Notes: generated by a model not told the origin, from the letters alone. Positions 46,546 to 55,701 are shown, counted from the first letter of the stretch. The stretch: DNA of 64,000 nucleotides from Sulfuricella denitrificans skB26 (GCF_000297055.2 NC_022357.1:1178001-1242000); one strand, 5' to 3'. Made by a program: numbers and translations.

Positions 46546-48317
46546 TAAAAGTTGAATCCCAGCGAGAAATGCATGCGCACCTCCTTTTTGTCCTGACCGT
46601 AAGCGATGTCAATATTCAGCGGGCCAACGGGACTCTTCCAGCGTGCACCCGCGCCGTAACCATATACCGGTTTCAGGTTGCTTAAAGAGTCTGCGGCATT
46701 ACCACCATCGACGAAAACAGCCGCACCCCATTGGGCTGTCAGCCAGTGAACATACTCAGCGCTGGCAACCGCCAGATAGCGGCCACCGACGACTGCGTTC
46801 CCTTCATGTATTCCAAGGCTTTGATAGGCGTAGCCACGCACCGTCTGATCACCGCCAGTGCGAAACAGAAAATCCGATGGAATACCATTGCGGCTTTTGG
46901 CTGCCACCACGCCCAATTCGCCGCGCAGGATTAGTTGATCGCGCTTACTTAAAGGGTGGAAATACACAGCTCGGCCATAGCCACGCAAGAAATCCTGATC
47001 TGACAGAAGGGCACGTGCTGCTGCGTCTGCCTGGAGGTTCACCAGATAACCGCGGGTTGGATAGAGGAGATTGTCTATGTTGCGTAGCGTCCAGGAGTAG
47101 GTAGGACTAAGCGTAGAGTTTTGCGTACTTGCTCCTCCATCGACATCCTGCTGTTCAACCAGGTAGCGGAGGCCGTAGCTGGTTTCTGTTTTTCCCTGGA
47201 TGAAGGTGCGTTTGCCGCCCACAACGAGCTTTTGGGTCACAACCCCCACGATGTTAGTGCGTTCTAGCAGGGTGTTGATACTGTCGCGGTATCCTTCTTC
47301 GGTCAGGGGGAACTGCAGATCGCCGCCTAGAGACTGGATTTTTTGGTCGAGTTTAAGCGTACCGCCAAGCCGCCAGGCGCGGTCGAGAAAGTGGAGATCT
47401 CGATAGTCCACTTGGCCACGTGCGCCAGTGTCGGTGCTCATCCCGATGCCGAAGCCCAGTTTCCTGGATTGCGTTTCGATTACTTCAACCTGAACGGGTA
47501 CGCTGGTTGGCTGTTTGGGGTCAGTTTCCACACTCACGGCAGCACTCGAAAAGTAAGGACTGTCCTGTATCCGAGCCTGTAACCCCAGTATTTTTGCCTG
47601 AGAATAGGGCTCGCCAGGCTTGATGGGATTCATACGCTCGATGATGCTGGAAGGATAACGCTGAAGACCTTTGATTTCTAACGTGCCGAAGGTAAAAGCC
47701 GGACCGCTGTCGAGGGTGGCTTGAAGTTCAGCGCTCTTTGTTTCCGGATTAACGGTAGCGCGGCTGTCTGCAATTGAAGCAGCCGGGTAGCGATCGAGCA
47801 GCAATGCCTTGAGGGCTTTTCGCTTGGCGGATTCCCAGTCATCGTGGCGAAACACTGCGCCGGGGCGTAAGCCCCAATCCGCCTGCATCTTTTCCTGGCG
47901 CGTACGGTTTTCTGCGGAACCATCATCGAAGGGGCCGGTGACTTGAAGGTCGAAAGCGGTTACATGCACTGGCTCGCCCGGGTCCACAATCAGCATGACT
48001 GCCCACCGGCCATTTTTAGATGCCATTTTTGCGTCGATCTGAGGCGAATAAAAACCCTCAGTGGCCAGAAATTCGCGTATCTGTTCCGGCGCCAGTCGGA
48101 CTAGCCGCTGTAGCTGGATTTCATCCATGCGTTCATTGCCGCGCCAGCGGTAGAGGTCGAGATGGTCTTCCAACAGATTGCGCTGAGCAAGGGGCACCTG
48201 AAGCTCGACGTCATAACCAAAAGTTTCCTGGCCATCAGAGGCAAGGGCGCCCTGCGCCATGGCCACCAAAGCCAGGATGCAGACGTACGCCAGAGCAGTA
48301 AATGGCGACAGTTTCAT
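46545..48317 (-). CDS. tamA: Translocation and assembly module subunit TamA (Omp85 family)
   Basis: Outer-membrane beta-barrel of the Omp85 family, 590 residues. The start at 48317 begins a signal peptide (MKLSPFTALAYVCILALVAM). POTRA-like domains span about residues 30-260, and the barrel carries the Omp85 motifs LFRTGGDQTVRGYAYQSLG (VRGY) and a C-terminal beta strand ending in Phe (MHFSLGFNF). A longer frame upstream is rejected because it covers the neighbouring small gene. It overlaps both neighbours. Confidence 0.94.
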   Translation of the reverse strand: MKLSPFTALAYVCILALVAMAQGALASDGQETFGYDVELQVPLAQRNLLEDHLDLYRWRGNERMDEIQLQRLVRLAPEQIREFLATEGFYSPQIDAKMASKNGRWAVMLIVDPGEPVHVTAFDLQVTGPFDDGSAENRTRQEKMQADWGLRPGAVFRHDDWESAKRKALKALLLDRYPAASIADSRATVNPETKSAELQATLDSGPAFTFGTLEIKGLQRYPSSIIERMNPIKPGEPYSQAKILGLQARIQDSPYFSSAAVSVETDPKQPTSVPVQVEVIETQSRKLGFGIGMSTDTGARGQVDYRDLHFLDRAWRLGGTLKLDQKIQSLGGDLQFPLTEEGYRDSINTLLERTNIVGVVTQKLVVGGKRTFIQGKTETSYGLRYLVEQQDVDGGASTQNSTLSPTYSWTLRNIDNLLYPTRGYLVNLQADAAARALLSDQDFLRGYGRAVYFHPLSKRDQLILRGELGVVAAKSRNGIPSDFLFRTGGDQTVRGYAYQSLGIHEGNAVVGGRYLAVASAEYVHWLTAQWGAAVFVDGGNAADSLSNLKPVYGYGAGARWKSPVGPLNIDIAYGQDKKEVRMHFSLGFNF

Positions 48318-48499
48318 GGATTTTTCTTGCGTATCCAGCGGATGAGCTCCCATACCAGGATCGCCGCCAAACCACCGGCCACACCAGCCAGATAACTGGG
48401 TATGACAAAATCGAAAGCCATTAGCCATAGCCGACCGGCTACGAAACTGGTGATAAGCATGGCGACAATCGTGATGATAATTTTGTGCCATAGTTTCAT
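48314..48499 (-). CDS. Small two-TM membrane protein, first gene of the tamAB operon
   Basis: A 61-residue protein beginning MKLWHKIIITIVAMLITSFV, with two hydrophobic segments and a basic C-terminal tail (WIRKKNP). AAGGAAA lies about seven bases before the ATG at 48499. Its stop overlaps the tamA ATG (ATGA at 48314-48317), so tamA translation depends on it. I do not recognise the family. Its place suggests a role with TamA/TamB or simply translational coupling. Confidence 0.7.
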   Translation of the reverse strand: MKLWHKIIITIVAMLITSFVAGRLWLMAFDFVIPSYLAGVAGGLAAILVWELIRWIRKKNP

Positions 48500-48716
48500 T
48501 TTAAATTTCCTTTCTCTGGCGCTTAGAAAGCGTGTGCTTACCGCATTCTCGTCATGGCATAGTAACCCCATCTTTCGGACAGACTGCGGAATGGAACAAG
48601 CCATGACTCATGGGCGTTGGCTCAAACTGCCAAGGGTTGGTTTTCCTGTTTGCTTTAGTATAAAGGCCTGACTGTTCTCTTCCAAACGCGGTGTGTACTG
48701 GATGCCATGATTAGTG

Positions 48717-48886
48717 TTGAACTATCCTGATTCCCAGGCTTACATTTCTGGCAGATTCAGCCAAAATGCCTGATGTGGATCCGGGCTATGTACAAGAACA
48801 TGAAAATTGACGGTTACGAGACCGCTGTGACGAGCAAAGACAAGGGCCCCTTATGGTTGCCGTGCTTGCTTAAGCACGCTTTTTTT
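48717..48886 (+). ncRNA. Candidate small RNA with promoter and terminator
   Basis: A promoter-like pair TTGAAC (48717-48722), 17-base spacer, TTACAT (48740-48745) is followed 116 bases later by a strong terminator: CGTGCTT (48861-48867), loop GCTT, AAGCACG, then C and seven T. No convincing coding sequence lies between. The expected transcript is about 130-135 bases from near 48752. It could also be a short peptide gene. Confidence 0.4.
48861..48886 (+). terminator. Rho-independent terminator without an assigned gene
   Basis: Seven-base perfect stem CGTGCTT / AAGCACG with a 4-base loop and a run of seven T on the plus strand. The nearest plus-strand gene starts downstream (49258), so the terminated transcript must start in the intergenic region. 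Confidence 0.8.
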
Positions 48887-49159
48887 GTACTTTCATCTGT
48901 GCAATACTTATCCTGGATGGTTGGAGCATATTGTGCGGCTAAAATTGTAGCTAAATGCGGTAGCTGGAAACCATGTCGATTATTTTGTAACTCATTGTAA
49001 TTGCATTTGTGTATTGGGTTTGTTGATGGGTCACGCCCTCTTCGTCATCTTGCAGTCTCCTTTTGTTTTCGCCCTTTTTTGCGCCGCTGAACTAAAGTAA
49101 GATTTGGTATGCATATTAGACTGTATCAAAATACTTATAAACCTATAAATAAATGTTAA

Positions 49160-49194
49160 CAAACTGATTTCATAATGGCTGTAAAATCAGTTTG
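49160..49194. promoter_or_regulatory. Perfect 11-base inverted repeat upstream of soeABC
   Basis: CAAACTGATTT (49160-49170) and AAATCAGTTTG (49184-49194) are exact inverted copies around a 13-base centre, 63 bases before the soeA ATG. No T-run follows, so this is more likely a regulator binding site or leader hairpin than a terminator. The surrounding 150 bases are AT-rich, as expected for a promoter. Confidence 0.55.
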
Positions 49195-49257
49195 GATAGT
49201 CACATTAATTTGCAGCCTGAGTAAGCTGGGGCTCACTGGCTTAGCGAGAAAATAATC

Positions 49258-52155
49258 ATGCAGCAATCAGTCGGTCATACAGAAAATTCAAAGGACAGTA
49301 TCGAGGTCAAGAATACGACCTGCTACATGTGCGCCTGCCGCTGCGGTATTCGTGTCACGGTGAAAAACGGCGAGGTACGCTATATCGAGGGTAACCCCGA
49401 GCACCCCCTGAACCAGGGCGTGATCTGTGCCAAAGGTTCTTCCGGCATCATGAAGCAGTACTCTCCTGCACGCCTGACCCAACCGTTGCGCCGTAAGCCA
49501 GGCTCCGAGAGGGGGGCAGGTGAGTTTGAGCCAATTTCCTGGGAAGAGGCATTTACTCTGATGGCGGATCGGCTTGCCAAGATACGCTCTACCGATCCGA
49601 AAAAATTTGCGCTGTTCACCGGCCGAGACCAGATGCAGGCACTGACCGGGCTGTTCGCCAAGCAGTTCGGTACGCCCAATTACGCTGCTCACGGCGGCTT
49701 CTGCTCGGTTAACATGGCCGCCGGCATGATCTACACGATAGGTGGCTCGTTCTGGGAGTTCGGCGGGCCCGATCTGGATCGTGCCAAGCTGTTCGTGATG
49801 ATAGGCACAGCTGAAGATCATCACTCCAATCCGATGAAGATGGCGTTGTCCAAGTTCAAGCGCAATGGCGGTCGCTTCGTTTCGATCAATCCGGTCCGTA
49901 CCGGCTATTCCGCCATCGCTGATGAGTGGGTGCCGATCCGCCCCGGCACGGATGGCGCTCTGATGTTGGCGCTGATCCACGAAATCATCCGCCTCGGCCT
50001 GTACGACCGCGATTTTCTGGTGCAGTACTCGAACTCCGCCGAACTGGTGAACCTAGACGAAAAGAGCAGCGAGTTCGGCATGTTCGTGCGCACCGAGGTG
50101 CCGGAGGAGGAGGGTTGCTTCGACCCGCAGAACAAGCTGTGGTGGGATCGTATTTCCAACAAACCGGTGGTTACCCGCAGCGAGGGCGCTGATCCCTTCC
50201 TCCGTGGCGAATTCAAGCTCCACGATGGCACACCGGTGAAGCCTTCCTTCCAACTCCTTCAGGAGCGCGTCGAGGACTATACGCCGGAATGGGCAGAAGG
50301 GATTACCGGCATTTCGGCCGAAACCATTCGTCGCCTTGCCCACGAGATGGGCGTTACCGCGCGCGATCAGAAGATCGAGTTGCCAATCGCCTGGACCGAT
50401 ACCTGGGGTAAGGAGCACGAAACGGTGACCGGCAATCCGGTTGCCTTTCATGCCATGCGCGGCTTGGCTGCCCATTCCAATGGCTTTCATACCATCCGTG
50501 CCATGTCCATTTTGATGAGCCTGCTCGGCACTATCGACCGGCCCGGCGGGTTTCGTCACAAGGCGCCGTTCCCGCGGCCGATTCCACCCTGCGCCAAGAC
50601 GCCTAAGGGTCCGGAAGGAGTGCAGCCGAATACGCCGCTGGGCGGCATGGCGCTGGGCTGGCCTGCCGAGCCGGAGGATCTGTTTGTCGACGAGAATGGA
50701 GAGCCGGTGCGGCTCGACAAAGCATTTTCCTGGGAATACCCGCTCGCTGTCCACGGTCTGATGCACAACGCCATTACCAACGCCTGGCGCGGTGATCCTT
50801 ATTCGATCGACACCATGCTGATCTTCATGGCGAACATGGCGTGGAATTCGTCGATGAATACGGTGCAGGTGCGTGACATGTTGAAGGACAAGCGCGAGGA
50901 CGGCGAGTACAAAATCCCCTTCCTGATCGTGTGCGACGCCTTCCAGTCTGAAATGACCTCATTTGCTGACTTGGTGTTGCCGGATACGACTTATCTCGAA
51001 CGTCATGATGTGATGTCCATGCTCGACCGGCCAATTTCGGAATTCGACGGCCCCGTGGATTCGGTGCGTATTCCAGTGGTGCCACCTACCGGCGAGTGCA
51101 AGCCGTTTCAGGAGGTGCTGATCGAACTGGGCTCGCGCCTCAAGCTGCCGGTGTTCGTCAACCCGGATGGCTCGCGCAAGTACCGCGATTACCCCGATTT
51201 CATCACCAATTACGAAACCGAGCCGGGTTCCGGCATCGGCTTTCTCGCCGGATGGCGCGGCAAGGGCGGGGAGAAGTTCATGCGCGGCGAGCCCAATCCG
51301 CGTCAGTGGGAAATGTACGCCAAGAACAACTGTGTTTATCAATACCACCTGCCGCGATCCTACCAGTACATGCGCAACTGGAACCAGGGCTATCTGGAAT
51401 GGGCGCAGCGCCACCGCCTGACTCGCTATGCGGAGCCGATCAACATCCATATTTATTCCGAAGTGCTGCAGAAATTCCGCCTCGCCGCCCAAGGCAAGAC
51501 TGATGGGCGTCAGCCTCCCGAGCGCCTGAGGCAGCGCATCGAGACGTATTTCGACCCGCTGCCGTTCTACTATGAGCCGCTGGAGATACAGCTCAGCGAT
51601 AACGCCAAATATCCGCTCAACGCGGTGACCCAGCGGCCGATGGCGATGTATCATTCGTGGGATTCGCAGAATGCTTGGCTACGTCAGATTCACGCCCATA
51701 ACTACCTGTTCGTGAACCCCGTGACCGCACAGATTCAGGGTATCGCCGACGGCGACTGGATCTGGGTCGAATCGATGCATGGCAAGGTGCGTTGCATGTG
51801 CCGTTTTAGCGAGGCGCTCGAGCCGGGTACAGTGTGGACCTGGAATGCCATCGGCAAGGCCAAGGGGGCATGGAATCTGGCGCCCGAAGCGAACGAGTCG
51901 GAAAAGGGTTTCCTGCTGAACCATCTGATTTCCGAAGAATTGCCGGCCAGTCGTGATGGCATTCACCTTTCCAACTCCGACCCGGTCACTGGACAGGCGG
52001 CATGGTATGACGTCAAGGTGAAAATCTACAAAGCGGCTGAGGGTGAGCCGGAGCAGACCTCCCCGCAGTTCGTGCCAGTGCCTGCTGCACCCGGCACCAG
52101 CAAGGTTCGGCGTGCCTGGCAGGCCTTTTTTGCTGGAAAAGGAGAGTGGAAATGA
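49258..52155 (+). CDS. soeA: Molybdopterin oxidoreductase, SoeA-type sulfite dehydrogenase catalytic subunit
   Basis: A DMSO-reductase-family molybdoenzyme of 965 residues. The N-terminal [4Fe-4S] motif is C22-x2-C25-x3-C29-x27-C57, and a probable Mo-ligand Cys is C149 in AHGGFCSVNMAAG. There is no Tat signal, so it acts in the cytoplasm, as known for SoeABC, which oxidises sulfite to sulfate at the inner face of the membrane and passes electrons to quinone. The stop overlaps the soeB ATG. Polysulfide/thiosulfate reductases are the alternative, but these normally carry a Tat signal. Confidence 0.85.
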   Translation: MQQSVGHTENSKDSIEVKNTTCYMCACRCGIRVTVKNGEVRYIEGNPEHPLNQGVICAKGSSGIMKQYSPARLTQPLRRKPGSERGAGEFEPISWEEAFTLMADRLAKIRSTDPKKFALFTGRDQMQALTGLFAKQFGTPNYAAHGGFCSVNMAAGMIYTIGGSFWEFGGPDLDRAKLFVMIGTAEDHHSNPMKMALSKFKRNGGRFVSINPVRTGYSAIADEWVPIRPGTDGALMLALIHEIIRLGLYDRDFLVQYSNSAELVNLDEKSSEFGMFVRTEVPEEEGCFDPQNKLWWDRISNKPVVTRSEGADPFLRGEFKLHDGTPVKPSFQLLQERVEDYTPEWAEGITGISAETIRRLAHEMGVTARDQKIELPIAWTDTWGKEHETVTGNPVAFHAMRGLAAHSNGFHTIRAMSILMSLLGTIDRPGGFRHKAPFPRPIPPCAKTPKGPEGVQPNTPLGGMALGWPAEPEDLFVDENGEPVRLDKAFSWEYPLAVHGLMHNAITNAWRGDPYSIDTMLIFMANMAWNSSMNTVQVRDMLKDKREDGEYKIPFLIVCDAFQSEMTSFADLVLPDTTYLERHDVMSMLDRPISEFDGPVDSVRIPVVPPTGECKPFQEVLIELGSRLKLPVFVNPDGSRKYRDYPDFITNYETEPGSGIGFLAGWRGKGGEKFMRGEPNPRQWEMYAKNNCVYQYHLPRSYQYMRNWNQGYLEWAQRHRLTRYAEPINIHIYSEVLQKFRLAAQGKTDGRQPPERLRQRIETYFDPLPFYYEPLEIQLSDNAKYPLNAVTQRPMAMYHSWDSQNAWLRQIHAHNYLFVNPVTAQIQGIADGDWIWVESMHGKVRCMCRFSEALEPGTVWTWNAIGKAKGAWNLAPEANESEKGFLLNHLISEELPASRDGIHLSNSDPVTGQAAWYDVKVKIYKAAEGEPEQTSPQFVPVPAAPGTSKVRRAWQAFFAGKGEWK

Positions 52156-52883
52156 CCCAGCTTGCCCTGGTCATCGACCTCAATGTTTGTGTCGGCTGCC
52201 ATGCCTGCGTCACCAGTTGCAAGGAATGGAATACCTCCGGTTCAGCGGGGGCCATGTCGGGTGACCGTCCCTACGGCGCTGACCCGACCGGCACCTTCTT
52301 CAACCGGGTGCAGACTTTTGAGGTCGGTAGTTTCCCCAATACCGAGACAGTGCATTTCCCCAAATCCTGTTTGCATTGTGAGGATCCACCTTGCGTGCCC
52401 GTGTGCCCTACGGGTGCTTCATACAAGCGCAAGGAGGATGGCATCGTGCTGGTGGACTACGACAAGTGCATCGGCTGCAAGTATTGCTCCTGGGCCTGCC
52501 CTTACGGTGTGCGAGAAATCGACGAGCATCAGAAAGTGATGAAGAAGTGCACCTTGTGCGTCGACCGGATTTATGACCAGTCCTTGCCTGAAGCGGAGCG
52601 CAAGCCGGCGTGCGTGTTGGCCTGCCCGACCAGTGCACGTCTGTTCGGAGACGTGCATGATTCGGAGTCGGTGGTTTCGGTGGCGATCCGGGAAAGCGGC
52701 GGTTATGCATTGATGCCAGAGTGGGGCACCAAACCGGCCAACCATTACCTGCCAAGGCGCAAGACTCAGATCAGGATACATGCTGATGAACTGATGCGTG
52801 CCGACAACCCGCTCAAGAAAGAGCGTCTGCTACCGCAACCGGACAAGAGCGAGCCGTCTCTGGACGACGTCACTTCCTGGTAA
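52152..52883 (+). CDS. soeB: Four-cluster iron-sulfur subunit, SoeB-type
   Basis: A 243-residue electron-transfer protein with four Cys groups for [4Fe-4S] clusters: CVGCHACVTSCKEW, CLHCEDPPCVPVCPTGA, CIGCKYCSWACPYGV, and CTLC with CVLACPTSA. It carries electrons from SoeA to the membrane anchor. The ATG at 52152 overlaps the soeA stop (ATGA). A 99-base gap with a strong hairpin separates it from soeC. Confidence 0.9.
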   Translation: MTQLALVIDLNVCVGCHACVTSCKEWNTSGSAGAMSGDRPYGADPTGTFFNRVQTFEVGSFPNTETVHFPKSCLHCEDPPCVPVCPTGASYKRKEDGIVLVDYDKCIGCKYCSWACPYGVREIDEHQKVMKKCTLCVDRIYDQSLPEAERKPACVLACPTSARLFGDVHDSESVVSVAIRESGGYALMPEWGTKPANHYLPRRKTQIRIHADELMRADNPLKKERLLPQPDKSEPSLDDVTSW

Positions 52884-52887
52884 GCAT

Positions 52888-52964
52888 AGTCCTGAGTCCT
52901 GAGAGGAAAGCCCTGAGTAGTTGGCGCTACGCGGGGTTTTACTCAGGACACAGGACTCAGGACT
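52888..52964 (+). repeat. Long nested hairpin between soeB and soeC
   Basis: Left arm AGTCCTGAGTCCTG (52888-52901) pairs perfectly with CAGGACTCAGGACT (52951-52964). An inner pair, CCTGAGT (52912-52918) and ACTCAGG (52941-52947), fits inside it. The unit GTCCTGA is repeated in both arms. In mRNA this would form a long stem between two operon genes; as DNA it may be an extragenic repeat. Confidence 0.7.
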
Positions 52965-52982
52965 TTATTAACTGGAGTTTTT

Positions 52983-53957
52983 ATGCATCCCGCGTTTTCA
53001 GTGATTTTCCTCACCACCCTGATTGGCGCCGGCCAGGGGTTGTTCCTGGCCCTTTACACCGGCCAGGTTTATGCATTTTTCCATTTGTTGCCGCAGGCAG
53101 ATGGCCGTTTTTATGCGATAGGTAGCTTGATCGCTTTGCTGCTCCTGATCGGTGGGTTGGTGGCTTCCTTCTTCCACCTCGGTCATCCCGAGCGGGCATG
53201 GCGCTCGGCGGCGAAGTGGCGCACCTCCTGGCTGTCGCGTGAGGTGATCGTGTTGCCGGCGTTCATGGGTGTGGTATTCCTCTATGGTGTGGCGCATTTC
53301 CTTGGCTGGCATGCCTCACTCGTTACCTTCGGCACGTTGACTCTGGATGCGACAATGGTGCTCGGCGTGCTCGGTACTGTACTGTGCTTCGCATTGTTCC
53401 TGTGTACTGCGATGATATACGCCTGCCTGAAATTTTTGCAGGAATGGCATAGTCCGCTGACGGTTGTGAATTACCTGCTCCTCGGCAGCGCTTCAGGCTT
53501 CACCCTGGCGACAGCTTATTCGGTATACGCTGCACCCAATCTGGTCGGGTTTTACGGCGAATGGGCGATGGTGATTACTCTGCTGGCGCTGGTGACACGT
53601 GTCGCATCGCTGGTTCGCAATGCGCGTCTTAAGCCGAAATCCACGTTGCAAACGGCGATTGGTGTGCGCCACGGCCAGATTGTGCAGAAATCTCAGGGCT
53701 TTATGGGAGGTTCATTCAACACCCGCGAGTTCTTCCATGGCAAGGGCGCGGGTTTGTTGCGCTCGGTCAAATGGGTGTTTCTGGTGCTGGTGTTCGTGCT
53801 TCCGCTCCTGCTATTGGCCGGTGGACTATACGCTTCCTTAAGTGGATTGCTGTTTGCCGCTTTTTTGGTGCAATATGTGGGCCTGCTCGCCGAGCGCTGG
53901 TTTTTCTTCGCACAGGCCAACCATCCGCAGAACCTTTATTACCAGACTATTTCCTGA
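52983..53957 (+). CDS. soeC: DmsC/NrfD-like membrane anchor subunit, SoeC-type
   Basis: A 324-residue membrane protein with about eight hydrophobic segments. The conserved pattern SFFHLGHPERAWRSAAKWRTSWLSREV is characteristic of DmsC-type quinone-reactive anchors. It holds SoeAB at the inner membrane and reduces quinone. GGAG lies 8 bases before the ATG. Heme ligands are not obvious. Confidence 0.87.
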   Translation: MHPAFSVIFLTTLIGAGQGLFLALYTGQVYAFFHLLPQADGRFYAIGSLIALLLLIGGLVASFFHLGHPERAWRSAAKWRTSWLSREVIVLPAFMGVVFLYGVAHFLGWHASLVTFGTLTLDATMVLGVLGTVLCFALFLCTAMIYACLKFLQEWHSPLTVVNYLLLGSASGFTLATAYSVYAAPNLVGFYGEWAMVITLLALVTRVASLVRNARLKPKSTLQTAIGVRHGQIVQKSQGFMGGSFNTREFFHGKGAGLLRSVKWVFLVLVFVLPLLLLAGGLYASLSGLLFAAFLVQYVGLLAERWFFFAQANHPQNLYYQTIS

Positions 53958-53984
53958 TTATTGCAGGTGTTAAATGGAGAAATC

Positions 53985-54911
53985 ATGAGTCGCGTTATCC
54001 TGACCTTGTGTATCTTGTTTTTTACTAATGCCGTGTGGGCCAAAGCACAAATTCCCGAGCCCAGGGTCGTGAAAATCAACGAGCGTGTGTACGCTCTGCT
54101 CGGTCCGATGGGTTTGCCGAGCCAACATAATCAGGGTTACATGGTGAACAGCACCGTGATCATCGGTGATCAGGGGGTGATTCTGGTGGATAGCGGCGGC
54201 ACGGATGTGGTCGGCAAACATTTGGCGAAAGCGATTGCCAAAATTACGCCTAAGCCGGTTACCCATATTATTAATACTCATCACCACGGCGATCATCATT
54301 TGGGCAATGTCGCGTTCAAGGGTGCAGAAATCCTCAGTTCAGAACAGTGCAAGGTGCTGGTTGAGAAAACTGGTGAGGAATGGATACAGATCATGGAGAG
54401 CATGATTGGTAGCAAGTTTCCCGGTACCCGTCCAGTGCCAGCTATGGTTACCTTCAAGGAAGAAAGCACCAGTGACCGCAACCTTCAAGGTGTGAAAATG
54501 CTGTTGTGGGTACCCCGTGGCTCACATACGCCGGGTGACATGATGGTCTATCTTCCGGATGATAAGGTGCTGATCGGTGGGGATATTCTGGTTAATACAA
54601 CAACTCCGGTGATGCGCGACGGTCATATCCGCAACTGGGTAGAGGCTCTCGCCAAGGCGCAGGATTTCAAAGCTACCACCATCGTGCCTGGCCATGGACC
54701 ATTGATGACCATGGCGGACGTGGCTAAGTTGCATAAGCTCCTGGCTGGTTTCTATGCCGGTGTGGAAGCTGGGTACAAGAAAGGCCTGAGCGATAGCGAA
54801 ATTCGCAATACGCTGGATCTTGCCGAATGGAAAAAGCTCAAGGAATATGAAGTCAACATGGGCGGAAATATCAGCCGCGCCTACCTCGAGGTTGAGGCGG
54901 CGAATTTCTAG
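53985..54911 (+). CDS. Exported metallo-beta-lactamase-fold hydrolase
   Basis: A 308-residue periplasmic protein with signal peptide MSRVILTLCILFFTNAVWA. The metal motif is HHHGDHH in INTHHHGDHHLGNVAF, with further ligands in SHTPGDMM, GGDILVNTT and VPGHGPLM. It resembles SoxH-like and quinoprotein-relay metallohydrolases. GGAGA precedes the ATG at 53985. It follows soeC after 27 bases in the same direction, which hints at a role in sulfur metabolism, but the substrate is unknown. Confidence 0.8.
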   Translation: MSRVILTLCILFFTNAVWAKAQIPEPRVVKINERVYALLGPMGLPSQHNQGYMVNSTVIIGDQGVILVDSGGTDVVGKHLAKAIAKITPKPVTHIINTHHHGDHHLGNVAFKGAEILSSEQCKVLVEKTGEEWIQIMESMIGSKFPGTRPVPAMVTFKEESTSDRNLQGVKMLLWVPRGSHTPGDMMVYLPDDKVLIGGDILVNTTTPVMRDGHIRNWVEALAKAQDFKATTIVPGHGPLMTMADVAKLHKLLAGFYAGVEAGYKKGLSDSEIRNTLDLAEWKKLKEYEVNMGGNISRAYLEVEAANF

Positions 54912-54954
54912 CGGCAGCTGTTAATCGCTCTGCTACGTGCGGAGTATCCTGAGT

Positions 54955-55701
54955 TCAGGGGTGGGATGAGGCTGGAGCGGAAGGAACGGGATCATCGAAA
55001 TCCTCGAACTTCTCCCGTGGTGGATTGCCATCATAAATTAAACCACGGCGCCGCTGTAGATAGGCATCACGCAGAAAGACGTAGCGGTCGAGAGCGGCTT
55101 CATCCAGAATTTCCTCCGTATCGAGCAGGCGCGCACGGGTATCCACAGTGTCGATGGCAATCGCCGAATTGCGTTCGGGGACCGGCGTATGTTGTACCAC
55201 CGGATCGAAGTGGGAATCAACTACCCTTCCAACGGCATCTCGCACGGTGCTGGGGCCAAAGAATGGCAGCACCAGATAGGGACCGGTGTCGACACCCCAA
55301 TATCCTAGCGTTTGTCCGAAGTCTTCGTTATGTTTAGGCAGATCCATCGAGGTGGCGACATCGATCAGGCCGGCAATGCCGACCGTAGTGTTCCAGACCA
55401 GACGACTGAAATCAGTGGCGGCCCGTTCGAGTTTGAACTGGAGCAGATCGTTGAGCAGCACCAGTATGTCATCCAGATTGGAAAAGAAATTGGCAACGGC
55501 GGTGCGCACCGGATCAGGCATGGCTTCCTTGTATCCTGTGGCAACCGGTTTGAGCACCGCTTTGTCCACCGCATCATTGAATTTGTAGATGCCGCGGTTG
55601 AGCGGTTCCAGAGGATCGCGCGGGTCACCGTTAGTGGCGCAGCCGAGCAGGGAGAGGCTTAATAGCATCACGGTCGGGAGCTTGAAAAAGTTTGCACGCA
55701 T
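54955..55701 (-). CDS. mlaA: Outer-membrane lipoprotein MlaA (VacJ)
   Basis: Removes misplaced phospholipids from the outer leaflet of the outer membrane. A 248-residue lipoprotein with lipobox LSLLGC at residues 16-21, then DPLEPLNRGIYKFNDAVDKA, NFFSNLDDILVLLNDLLQFK, the motif GYWGVDTGPYLVLPFFGPST, and DRYVFLRDAYLQRRR. All are MlaA signatures. It is not beside other mla genes here and has no partner in this strand orientation apart from the following unknown genes. Confidence 0.95.
   Translation of the reverse strand: MRANFFKLPTVMLLSLSLLGCATNGDPRDPLEPLNRGIYKFNDAVDKAVLKPVATGYKEAMPDPVRTAVANFFSNLDDILVLLNDLLQFKLERAATDFSRLVWNTTVGIAGLIDVATSMDLPKHNEDFGQTLGYWGVDTGPYLVLPFFGPSTVRDAVGRVVDSHFDPVVQHTPVPERNSAIAIDTVDTRARLLDTEEILDEAALDRYVFLRDAYLQRRRGLIYDGNPPREKFEDFDDPVPSAPASSHP

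Noticed and set aside
48773-49000. 75-residue frame crossing the terminator at 48861
   Set aside because: It would be cut by a strong terminator and has no good start signal; a small RNA explains the interval better.
50053-51654. Several 230-residue open frames on the minus strand
   Set aside because: Shadows of soeA produced by its codon pattern.
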